Source: Actinomycetota bacterium (GTDB taxonomy: Bacteria > Actinomycetota > Acidimicrobiia > Acidimicrobiales > Iamiaceae). From it: 9,210 nt of DNA. Shown piece by piece: positions 1 to 7,291 of the stretch (position 1 is the first letter of the stretch; every line of letters starts with the position of its first letter). The notes beneath the pieces were generated by a model that was not told the DNA's origin, did not search any database, and worked only from the letters and a program-made list of their open reading frames with translations. Where the stretch lies: positions 1 through 9,210 of the forward strand of contig JADGOP010000065.1 of NCBI GenBank assembly GCA_017882935.1. Direction: 5' to 3'. The position numbers were made by a program, and so were the translations under genes.

Positions 1-425
1 GGCGCGGGCTCGGCAGGGGCTTCGGCGGGCCCGCCTGCGGCGGCGGCCGCAGGGGACTCGGCGGCAGGCTCGAGGGGCGCGGCGGAGGGAGCCGGCGCGG
101 TGGGGGCCTCGGGCTCGGCGGCCACGGGCGCGGTGACGGGCTCGGCGGGCACCTCGGTGGTGGCCGCAGGCTCGGCGGGGGCGGCCTTGGGGGCCGCGGC
201 CTTCTTCGCTGCCACCTTCTTGGCCGGCTTCGGCTCCTCGGGCTGCTCGTCGCGGATCAGCCCTTCACGCTCGGCCTTGCGGCGCACGCGGTCGCCCTGG
301 GCCTCCACGATGCTCGACGAGTGGCTCTTGGCCTCGATCCCGAGCGCGTCGCACAGGTCGAGCGTCTCCTTGTTGGTGAGCCCGAGTTCCTTGGCCAACT
401 CGTGGATGCGAATCTTCGCAGGCAA
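1..425 (-). CDS. infB: Translation initiation factor IF-2, N-terminal part (truncated by window edge)
   Basis: IF-2 is the GTPase that places initiator tRNA on the 30S subunit and promotes 70S joining. Only the first 141 residues are here; the GTPase domains lie beyond position 1. The start is TTG at 425-423, giving MPAKIRIHELAKELGLTNKE, the classic IF2_N fold with its conserved K-R-I-H-E-L-A-K-E-L-G run (about residues 4-14). A GAGGAA Shine-Dalgarno lies a few bases upstream, and no ATG fits this frame. Residues 1-55 form the IF2_N module and 55-68 a charged stretch. From about residue 72 the protein is a lysine/alanine segment and then a low-complexity Ala-Pro-Glu linker, typical of actinobacterial IF-2. 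It is the last gene seen of the rimP-nusA-ylxR-infB operon, but is separated from ylxR by 155 bases (426-580) in which I see neither a gene nor a convincing promoter or terminator. Confidence 0.95.
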   Translation of the reverse strand, partial: MPAKIRIHELAKELGLTNKETLDLCDALGIEAKSHSSSIVEAQGDRVRRKAEREGLIRDEQPEEPKPAKKVAAKKAAAPKAAPAEPAATTEVPAEPVTAPVAAEPEAPTAPAPSAAPLEPAAESPAAAAAGGPAEAPAEPA

Positions 426-580
426 GTGGTTCCTCTGCCCTTCGTGGGTCGTGCTGATCGAATGTGATGGTGGAGAAGCTGGGATGCGACGGAGTTCCGC
501 TGGCTCCACGCACGGACCCACCAGTCTCGCGCGCCGGAGTGTCCGGGCACGAAAGAACATCGGGTGCTGCGCCGGAGCGC

Positions 581-852
581 CTAGGAGGTCGTGGGGAGGA
601 GCGAAGCCAGGTCGGCGAGTTGGGCCGGGCTGCAGGTGGTGCGCAGCGCACGATCGAACGCCCGATGCCGCAACGCCTCCTCGAGGCACGACGGCGAGTG
701 GGCGCACAACCAGGCACCACGGCCGGGCTGCGACCGACCGATCACCAGGCTACCGGCCACCGGCTCGAGCGAGACCCGGACCAGGTCGGTGATCGCCGCC
801 ACCCGGCGGCAGCCCACGCAGGTGCGCTGCGGGCCACCCGGGGGGCGGCGCG

Positions 853-856
<4 letters not shown>
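581..856 (-). CDS. ylxR: YlxR family RNA-binding protein, probable ATA start
   Basis: YlxR is a small RNA-binding protein almost always encoded between nusA and infB; homologues have been linked to RNase P modulation. The sequence shows the family signature RTCVGCR (two cysteines), then GRGAW and a CLEEALRHRAFDRALR helix. The first standard start in frame is GTG at 817-815, but it cuts into the signature and drops its R-T-C. It also has no Shine-Dalgarno. Upstream the frame stays open to TGA at 874-872 with no ATG, GTG, TTG or CTG. The only plausible start is ATA at 856-854, which overlaps the nusA stop as ATAG and has GGAGG seven bases ahead. That gives 91 residues, the usual family size, beginning (M)ARRPPGGPQRTCVGCR. 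Family assignment is firm; the ATA start is inference. The alternative is a GTG start giving 78 residues. Confidence 0.85.
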
Positions 857-2132
<1,276 letters not shown>

Positions 2133-2136
<4 letters not shown>

Positions 2137-2678
2137 GATGCTGCCTTCTTCTCTGGGGCCGGTCGTGTCGGTCGGGTGGCGCGAGCAGCGCTGGCCTTGC
2201 CCGGCTTTGGCGCGGGCTCCCAGTCGAACACGGTGCGGGCCTGTTGGATGTCGGAGTAGGCGACCCGGAGGTCGGTCGCGGCCAGGTCGGCGCCGGCGAC
2301 CCGGATGACCGTGGCGTCGTGGTCGGCGGACACGATGACGCCGCTCTGGCGGCGGTCGATGCCGACCCCGGCGCGGAGCTTGAGCTTGACGGTCTCGCCG
2401 ACGGCGCCCGCGAAGTGGGCCGGCACGCGGAGGCGGCGCTCGAGCCCCGGGCTCGAGACCTCGAGGGTGTAGTGGCCCGGCAGGGGGTCGTGCTCGTCGA
2501 GGAGGCGTGAGACCGCACGGGTGATGGCGGCGATGGCCTCGAGGTCGACGCCCCCGGGGCGGTCGACGACCACGCGCAGCACACCGCCCGCGTGCTCGAG
2601 GTCGTACAGGGACAGGCCGGCAGCCGTCACCTCGGGCGCGACGAGCGCGGTGACCCGGTCGATGGTCTGATCGGACAT
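2133..2678 (-). CDS. rimP: Ribosome maturation factor RimP
   Basis: RimP assists 30S subunit maturation. The 181-residue product starts MSDQTIDRVTALVAPEVT. It shows the N-terminal RimP alpha/beta domain: GLSLYDLE at 21-28, LRVVVDRPGGVDLEAI at 34-49, the AITRAVSRLLDEHDPL helix at 51-66, and the signature YTLEVSSPGLERRL at 70-83. A C-terminal SH3-like domain follows (about 90-155). The last 25 residues are a basic Ala/Pro/Lys tail. The start is fixed by a strong AGGAGGTG seven bases upstream. The stop TGA (2135-2133) overlaps the nusA ATG. It is the first gene of the rimP-nusA-ylxR-infB operon, preceded by a 179-base non-coding region with a -10-like box and a terminator-like hairpin. Confidence 0.96.
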
Positions 2679-2685
2679 GGGGGGG

Positions 2686-2693
2686 CACCTCCT
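2686..2693 (-). promoter_or_regulatory. Strong Shine-Dalgarno AGGAGGTG of rimP
   Basis: AGGAGGTG is a near-perfect anti-SD complement. It is followed by a spacer of exactly seven C residues and the ATG at 2678. It settles the rimP start against the long upstream open frame, which has no family similarity. Confidence 0.85.
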
Positions 2694-2744
2694 GCGTTCG
2701 CGATGGTCGGTGGACGGCGGCGGTTCGGGTCGCGCCTGTGCCGG

Positions 2745-2778
2745 AACGAAACGAAAGGCGTGGGCTACGCCCACGCCT
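2745..2778 (-). terminator. Intrinsic terminator or attenuator hairpin upstream of rimP
   Basis: On the minus strand AGGCGTGGGC, a three-base loop GTA and GCCCACGCCT form a perfect 10-bp, GC-rich stem (2778-2756). TTCGTTTCGTT follows directly, a T-rich run that stands out in this GC-rich DNA. It lies about 80 bases past the stop of the glucosaminidase gene and 67 bases before the rimP ATG. It can end the upstream transcript. If the TATACT box at 2818-2813 is a promoter, it would instead lie in the rimP leader and act as an attenuator. Confidence 0.75.
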
Positions 2779-2812
2779 CTGCTCCGGACTGCTTGGTGCG
2801 GATGGCCCCGGC

Positions 2813-2818
2813 AGTATA
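2813..2818 (-). promoter_or_regulatory. Candidate -10 box TATACT for the rimP-nusA operon
   Basis: The hexamer TATACT on the minus strand differs by one base from TATAAT and is a rare AT-rich island here. A start near 2806 would give a leader of about 128 bases that includes the terminator-like hairpin. I see no recognisable -35 at 16-18 bases, which is common for actinobacterial promoters but lowers confidence. Confidence 0.4.
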
Positions 2819-2857
2819 CCCGGCCAGGGGGAAGCGGCCGGCCGGTGCCGCCGGCGC

Positions 2858-4186
2858 TCAGGTCGCGCCGACGTCGGGGGTGATCCCCCGGTGGACCACG
2901 AGCCAGTACAGCATCTGCCGGTACATGACCATGAGCTTCGCGCCGTAGTTCGGGTTGGTGGCCCAGGTGTGGGTGAGCTGGCGCCACGTCTGGCAGCAGC
3001 CCGCCGGCCCGTGCAGCCGCCCGTCGACCAGGGGGTGCTTGTAGGTGGCGTGGGCGTCGGCGTAGCCCTTCAGGAGCTGGACCTGGGCCCGGACCCCGAG
3101 CGCCGCCGTGGCGAACGCGAAGCCGCTCGCGCAGGTGTCGCAGTGGCCGATGCCGGCGAAGTTGTTCAGGTGGATGGTGTCGAGGTTGGTGAACGAGCCC
3201 GTCTCGAGCACCGACTGCGCGAAGGCCATGTCGCCGCGCACGCCCTCGTCGCGGCCCTCCTTCACGTAGTCGTAGGCGAGGTCGGGCACGGACACCGAGG
3301 CCCGGCTGCGCACGCCGTGCTGGTCGAACCAGGCGGTGATCTCGGCGGGCGTGAACACGCTGACCCCCTCGATCGAGAGCGACCACGTGGGGTCGCCGCC
3401 CAGCGCCACGCCGAGCTCGTTGCTGCGCGCGGTGGCGTCGGCCTGGGCCTTGTCGACCAGGGACCGCGCGGAGGCGGTGCGGTGCGCTGCGGCCGCCGCC
3501 TCGGACTGCAGCCGCGCGACCGTGGCCAGGCGGGTGCTGACCCGGTCCAGGGCCGCGGCCAGCACCTTCTTCTCGTGCTGGATGGCCACGGCGAGCAGCA
3601 CCGCGCGGGGCTTGTCCTGCCCGTAGCCGGTGCCGACCAGCTGCTCGAGCCCCGTCGAGCCGGGGTCGACGTAGGCCGCCAGCGCGTCACTGCGGATGCG
3701 CGCCTCGGCCCGGGCGACGGACCGCTGCGCCCGGCGCACCGCGGCGCGCTCGAGGTCGACGCGGTGGCGGGCCGCCGCTTCGGTGAACTGCTGGACCGCG
3801 AGCTGGCGCTGGCGCGCGGCCACGATCTTCTGCTGGTCCTGGAGGCGCACCTGGTCGAGCAAGATGCGGACCTCGGGCGAGGGGTCGGGGATGGGCGCCT
3901 CGGGCTTGGCGCCCGGCTTGGGCTTGGGCGGTCCGCCGAAGCCGCCGGGCGGCACCGACACCGGCGGGCCGGTGGTGGTGGTGGTGGGGCCGGAGGTCTT
4001 GCCGGGGACGGTGGTGGGACCGGGGGGCACCGTGGTGGGCTCGGCGCTGACCGTGGTCGGCACGGTGGGGTCGGGCGCGGGGTCGGCGTGCGCCGCGTGG
4101 GCGGCCGGGGCGCTGGCCACGAGCAGCAGCACCCCGCCGAGGACGGGGCCCCAGCGGGCGCGACGTGGGGGGCTCGCGGCGCGCAT
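2858..4186 (-). CDS. Secreted coiled-coil protein with C-terminal glucosaminidase domain
   Basis: This is probably an exported cell-wall hydrolase acting on peptidoglycan glycan strands. Residues 1-34 form a signal peptide: RRAR, a hydrophobic GPVLGGVLLLVASAPA core, and a cleavage site after AHA. Residues 35-103 are a Pro/Thr-rich, likely disordered linker with a run of five threonines. Residues 105-260 are a long Ala/Gln/Arg-rich coiled coil broken by an AAYVDPGSTGLEQLVGTG segment (170-187). The coiled coil resembles regulatory regions of actinobacterial NlpC/P60 hydrolases. Residues 275-432 form a glucosaminidase-type domain: MAFAQSVLETGSFTN with candidate catalytic Glu328, NNFAGIGHCDTC (341-352) and ALGVRAQVQLLKGYAD (362-377). 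Four cysteines (349, 352, 397, 398) could form disulfides. I prefer ATG 4186 to GTG 4189 because AAGGA lies six bases before the ATG. Domain family is well supported; enzymatic activity is inferred. Confidence 0.85.
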   Translation of the reverse strand: MRAASPPRRARWGPVLGGVLLLVASAPAAHAAHADPAPDPTVPTTVSAEPTTVPPGPTTVPGKTSGPTTTTTGPPVSVPPGGFGGPPKPKPGAKPEAPIPDPSPEVRILLDQVRLQDQQKIVAARQRQLAVQQFTEAAARHRVDLERAAVRRAQRSVARAEARIRSDALAAYVDPGSTGLEQLVGTGYGQDKPRAVLLAVAIQHEKKVLAAALDRVSTRLATVARLQSEAAAAAHRTASARSLVDKAQADATARSNELGVALGGDPTWSLSIEGVSVFTPAEITAWFDQHGVRSRASVSVPDLAYDYVKEGRDEGVRGDMAFAQSVLETGSFTNLDTIHLNNFAGIGHCDTCASGFAFATAALGVRAQVQLLKGYADAHATYKHPLVDGRLHGPAGCCQTWRQLTHTWATNPNYGAKLMVMYRQMLYWLVVHRGITPDVGAT

Positions 4187-4199
4187 CACGTTTCCTTGC

Positions 4200-4225
4200 T
4201 ACGACCCGAACGGCCTGAACTTGAG
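4200..4225 (-). promoter_or_regulatory. Weak sigma-28/FliA-like promoter candidate before the glucosaminidase gene
   Basis: In the 70-base gap after proS the minus strand has CTCAAG, 4225-4220, and GTCGTA, 4205-4200; CTCA and GTCGTA are 16 bases apart. Motile actinobacteria use FliA promoters of the form CTCA-N15-17-GCCGAA, matched here completely in the -35 and at four of six bases in the -10. The site would put the start of transcription almost on the gene start. One site is weak evidence. Confidence 0.2.
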
Positions 4226-4256
4226 GGTTCGGCGAGCGGCGAGGGCATCAGCGACC

Positions 4257-5669
4257 TCAGTAGGACCGGGCGACGAGCGCGACGAGGTCGGCCTCGTCGT
4301 CGGCCCGGGGCAGGGTGCCGTCGGCCCGCTGGAGGCAGCGGACGGTGATGCCCGACTTGGCGAGCTCGGCCTCGCCGGACTCCCCCACCGCCGCCCAGGG
4401 CAGCTTGGCGAAGCCCGTCAGCGCGGCTTCGTGGGCCTCGGCGAGCGTGGCGACCTCGGCGGTGGCGGCATCGCGACGCGCCAGCGCACCGGCGTAGAGG
4501 TCGGCCTGGGCCGCCTCGAGCGCGGCGCCGACGGCCGCGGCCGTGCCGGTGAGCGGCACCTGCACCTTGGTGCCGGTGTCGCGCCGCACGAGGGTGACCT
4601 CGCCGTTGGCCAGGTCGCGGGGCCCGACCTCGACGCGCACCGGGACGCCCTTGAGCTCCCAGTCGGTGGCGCGCCGCCCGAACGAGATGTCGGCACGGCC
4701 GTCGAGATCGGCGCGCACGCCTGCGCCCCGCAGCTCGGCCACGAGCTTGTCGGCGGCGTCGGTGACGCCCGCCTCGTCGCGGATGACCAGCACCACGGCC
4801 TGGACGGGAGCGAGGACGGGCGGCAGCCGGAGCCCGGCATCGTCGCCGTGGGCCATGATCAGCCCGCCGACCATGCGGGTGGACACCCCCCACGAGGTGG
4901 TCCAGACGTGCTGCTGCACCCCGTGGTCGTCGAGGAAGGTGATGTCGAAGGCGCGGGCGAAGTTCTGCCCCAGCTCGTGGCTGGTGCCCATCTGCAGCGC
5001 CTTGCCGTCGCGCATCATGGCCTCGCAGGTGATGGTGTTCACCGCTCCCGGGAACCGCTCCTTGGCCGTCTTGCGGCCCACCCAGATGGGCATGGCGAGC
5101 ACGTCGACCATGAAGGAGCGGTAGACGTCGAGGTGGATGCGCTCCGCGTACGCGGCCGCGTCGTCGTGGTCGACGTGGGCGGTGTGGCCCTCCTGCCAGA
5201 GGAACTCGCTCGAGCGCAGGAACAGGCGCGGGCGCAGCTCCCAGCGCACCACGTTGGCCCACTGGTTCAGCAGCAGCGGCAGGTCGCGGTAGCTCTGGAT
5301 CCACTTGGCCATGTACTCGCCGATGACCGTCTCGGACGTGGGGCGCACCACCACGGGCTCGTCGAGCTGCTTGCCGCCGGCGTGGGTGACCACCGCCAGC
5401 TCGGGGCTGAAGCCCTCGACGTGCTCGGCCTCACGGGTGAGGTAGCTCTCGGGGATGAAGAGGGGGAAGTAGGCGTTCTGCGCGCCGGCGGCCTTGATGC
5501 GGGCGTCGACCTCGGCCTGCATGCGCTCCCAGATGGCGTAGCCGTAGGGCCGGATGACCATGGTGCCGCGGACGGGGCCGTTGTCGGCCAGCTCCGCCTT
5601 GGCCACGACGTCCTGGTACCAGCGGGGGAAGTCGTCGGCTTGCGGGGTGAGGACGGGCGCTTTGGGCAT
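4257..5669 (-). CDS. proS: Prolyl-tRNA synthetase, archaeal/eukaryal type
   Basis: It charges tRNA-Pro with proline in the cytoplasm. At 470 residues it is the short class IIa form, without the editing insertion of the long bacterial enzyme. Visible motifs are RPTSETVIGEYM (109-120), motif 2 RWELRP...EFLWQEGHTAH (142-165), GTSHELGQNFARAF (228-241), and motif 3 TTSWGVSTRMVGGLIMAHGDDAGLRLPP (257-284) with its arginine at 281. The HGTP anticodon-binding domain covers about 288-385 and the ProRS C-terminal domain about 390-470, ending in the family's terminal tyrosine (ARSY). The zinc-site cysteines usual for this C-terminal domain are mostly missing: WAA replaces W-C-G at 425, and only Cys445 remains. 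The start is ATG 5669; no Shine-Dalgarno is visible. It sits 41 bases behind the TetR gene on the same strand. Confidence 0.97.
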   Translation of the reverse strand: MPKAPVLTPQADDFPRWYQDVVAKAELADNGPVRGTMVIRPYGYAIWERMQAEVDARIKAAGAQNAYFPLFIPESYLTREAEHVEGFSPELAVVTHAGGKQLDEPVVVRPTSETVIGEYMAKWIQSYRDLPLLLNQWANVVRWELRPRLFLRSSEFLWQEGHTAHVDHDDAAAYAERIHLDVYRSFMVDVLAMPIWVGRKTAKERFPGAVNTITCEAMMRDGKALQMGTSHELGQNFARAFDITFLDDHGVQQHVWTTSWGVSTRMVGGLIMAHGDDAGLRLPPVLAPVQAVVLVIRDEAGVTDAADKLVAELRGAGVRADLDGRADISFGRRATDWELKGVPVRVEVGPRDLANGEVTLVRRDTGTKVQVPLTGTAAAVGAALEAAQADLYAGALARRDAATAEVATLAEAHEAALTGFAKLPWAAVGESGEAELAKSGITVRCLQRADGTLPRADDEADLVALVARSY

Positions 5670-5678
5670 GGGGGCCCG

Positions 5679-5684
5679 ATGCTA
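5679..5684 (-). promoter_or_regulatory. Possible -10 box TAGCAT just before proS
   Basis: TAGCAT fits the TAnnnT actinobacterial -10 pattern and lies nine bases before the proS ATG, which has no Shine-Dalgarno. A leaderless or very short leader transcript would explain both. There is no recognisable -35, and spacing is slightly longer than usual, so this is tentative. Confidence 0.3.
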
Positions 5685-5710
5685 CGCGGTGGGCCGTGGG
5701 GCCCCGTGCC

Positions 5711-6346
5711 TCATGCGCTGCCGGTCGAGCGGCTCACGACGGCCGGTTCGCGCCAGGCGAGCAGCAGGTCGCACGCCTCGTCGAGGCGCTCGTGCACCTG
5801 GGCCACCGTGCACCGGCCGTGGACCCACTCGTTGAGCCCCGTGAACCAGACCGCGCCGACCACGCGCAGCACCCGCTCGCGCTCGTCGGCGTCGAGCTCG
5901 GGCAGCGCGCGACCGAGCGTGCCGGTGACGATCGGGCCCAGCTCCTGGTAGCACTGGCTCGCGAACGGGTCGGTGGAGCTGGCGGCCCGCACCATGAGCG
6001 CGGCGAAGTTCGGCTCCCGCCGGAACGGCCGCACCCCTTGGCGCAGCAGCGCCTTCAGCCGGTCGGCCATGGTCCCCGACGGGAGGGGCCGGCGGGACAC
6101 GTTCTGGTCGAGCTGGCTGGCCCACTCGACGAGCGCGGCGGCGACCACGTGGTCCTTCGACGAGAAGTAGCGGTACACCGTGCCGAGGGCCACGCCGGAG
6201 CGCTCGGCCAGCTCGCGCATCTGCATCTCCTCGATGCCGCCGTCGGCGACGAGGCCGATGACCGCCTCCAGCACCCGCAGCCGGCGAGCGAGCTGGTTGG
6301 GGCTCATGGTCTCCGGTGCGGGTGGCACTGCAGCGGCCCGGGCCAC
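5711..6346 (-). CDS. TetR-family regulator, KstR-like
   Basis: This 211-residue DNA-binding protein probably represses the operon it belongs to. After a 15-residue leader, residues 18-65 carry the TetR helix-turn-helix: RRLRVLEAVIGLVADGG, then MQMRELAERSGVALGTVYRYFSSKDHVVAAAL. The phrase V-A-L-G-T-V-Y-R-Y-F-S-S-K is close to that in KstR, the repressor of sterol and lipid catabolism in mycobacteria and rhodococci. The ligand-binding half runs from about residue 75 to 200, with LMVRAASSTDPFASQCY and VVGAVWFTGLNEWVHGR, also reminiscent of KstR-type C-termini. The start is GTG 6346, chosen for AGGAGG five bases upstream. The gene follows the amidohydrolase gene by 34 bases. A perfect KstR-type palindrome precedes the first gene of the cassette, so autoregulation with an acyl-CoA or steroid-CoA inducer is likely. 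The ligand is unknown. Confidence 0.9.
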   Translation of the reverse strand: MARAAAVPPAPETMSPNQLARRLRVLEAVIGLVADGGIEEMQMRELAERSGVALGTVYRYFSSKDHVVAAALVEWASQLDQNVSRRPLPSGTMADRLKALLRQGVRPFRREPNFAALMVRAASSTDPFASQCYQELGPIVTGTLGRALPELDADERERVLRVVGAVWFTGLNEWVHGRCTVAQVHERLDEACDLLLAWREPAVVSRSTGSA

Positions 6347-6380
6347 GGCTACCTCCTGGGGTCGCGAGCGGGTGTGGGGG

Positions 6381-7259
6381 TCAGGCGTCGAGCTTGAGGA
6401 CCTTGGCGGCGTTGCCCCGCAGGAACTTGGGCCACACGTCGTCGTTGAAGGGGACGGACGGCATCTCGCGCATGATCCGCTCGACCGACAGGCCCATCGG
6501 GAAGTAGCCCGCGTAGATGATCTTGTCGGCGCCCCGCGAGTTGGCGAAGTCGACGATGGCCGGCGGGTAGTAGCGGGGCGCGAACGCGCTCGTGGAGTAG
6601 TAGAGGTTCGGCCACTTGAGCATGAGCTTCACCGCCAGGTCGACCCACGGGTCGCACCCGTGGCGGGTCACGAACACCAGCTCGGGGAAGTCGAACATCA
6701 CCTCGTCGATGAGCTCCACGCGCTGCGGGGCGAACTTGAGGCGCGGGCCGGGCACGCCGGCGCAGCAGAACACGGGGATGTCGAGCTCGCAGCACTTGGA
6801 GTAGATCGGGTACATCAGCTTGTCGTTGATGGCGACCTGCGGGAACGTGCCCGACGGGAACAGCTGCACCGCGCGGATGTCGTGCTCGTCGTGCAGCCGC
6901 TGGATGGTGCGGACGGTGTCGGTACCACCGTTGGGGTCGGCGCTGTAGGAGGCGATGAAGCGGTCGGGGTGCGCGGCGATGGCCTCGGCGCCCATGCCCC
7001 CGTCGGCCGTCACCCCGACGAGGCCCTGGCGGATGCCCCACAGGTCCATCTCGCGGAGCGTGGTGCCGACCGGGTCGGCCACGTCGCGCAGCTTCTTGTC
7101 GGGCACGTCCTTGAACATGTACTCGGCAGGGAACTCGAACTCTTCCTTCGACTGCTTGTCGCGCGTCTGGTCGGTGATGAACTTGTAGGTGCTCTTCATG
7201 TCCCCGTGGGGGAACCCGATCATGGTGTCGATGATCGGGATGTCGGTGGGCATGCCCAT
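6381..7259 (-). CDS. Amidohydrolase-fold protein (Amidohydrolase_2 type) lacking canonical metal ligands
   Basis: The 292-residue product has the layout of a TIM-barrel amidohydrolase_2 protein. It has a beta-strand start IPIIDTMIGFPHGD (7-20), AIAAHPDRFIASYSADP (93-109), AVQLFPSG (130-137), a VFVTRHGCDPW segment (195-205), KWPNLYYSTSAFAPRY (215-230) and a C-terminal GADKIIYAGYFPMG (243-256). The usual D-x-H-x-H at the first strand reads D-T-M-I-G. The strand that normally supplies a histidine reads PVFCCAG (162-168), and the G-S-D-Y-P near the end reads A-G-Y-F-P (250-254). Only His200 of the canonical set remains visible. It may use other ligands, be metal-free, or bind rather than hydrolyse its substrate. 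The start is ATG 7259, with AGGAGA seven bases upstream. It lies 32 bases behind the acyl-CoA dehydrogenase, so a role in the same acyl-CoA or lipid pathway is inferred; its substrate is unknown. Confidence 0.85.
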   Translation of the reverse strand: MGMPTDIPIIDTMIGFPHGDMKSTYKFITDQTRDKQSKEEFEFPAEYMFKDVPDKKLRDVADPVGTTLREMDLWGIRQGLVGVTADGGMGAEAIAAHPDRFIASYSADPNGGTDTVRTIQRLHDEHDIRAVQLFPSGTFPQVAINDKLMYPIYSKCCELDIPVFCCAGVPGPRLKFAPQRVELIDEVMFDFPELVFVTRHGCDPWVDLAVKLMLKWPNLYYSTSAFAPRYYPPAIVDFANSRGADKIIYAGYFPMGLSVERIMREMPSVPFNDDVWPKFLRGNAAKVLKLDA

Positions 7260-7291
7260 CGCGCGGTCTCCTGGTGAAGGTGGTGGGGCGG

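Noticed and set aside
2679..2685. Seven-C run between the rimP Shine-Dalgarno and ATG as a phase-variable tract
   Set aside because: Too short to argue for slippage, and rimP-nusA is a housekeeping operon where phase variation is unlikely.
2679..2857. A tRNA gene upstream of rimP, as metY is in E. coli
   Set aside because: No T-loop motif (GTTCGAnnC), cloverleaf or 3' CCA-like end is visible; the only structure is the short terminator-like hairpin.
2679..3386. Extension of rimP upstream to a 417-residue open frame
   Set aside because: The extra part overlaps the glucosaminidase gene in another frame, crosses the hairpin, and has no RimP similarity. AGGAGGTG fixes the ATG at 2678.
3971..3985. 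GGT x5 microsatellite in the glucosaminidase gene
   Set aside because: It simply encodes five threonines in a Pro/Thr linker and is in frame; no sign of regulatory use.
2738..5951. Very long open frames on the plus strand (2738-4348 and 3696-5951)
   Set aside because: They run antisense to the glucosaminidase gene and proS, show Gly/Val/Leu/Arg-rich sequence without family motifs, and are typical antisense shadows of GC-rich codon use.
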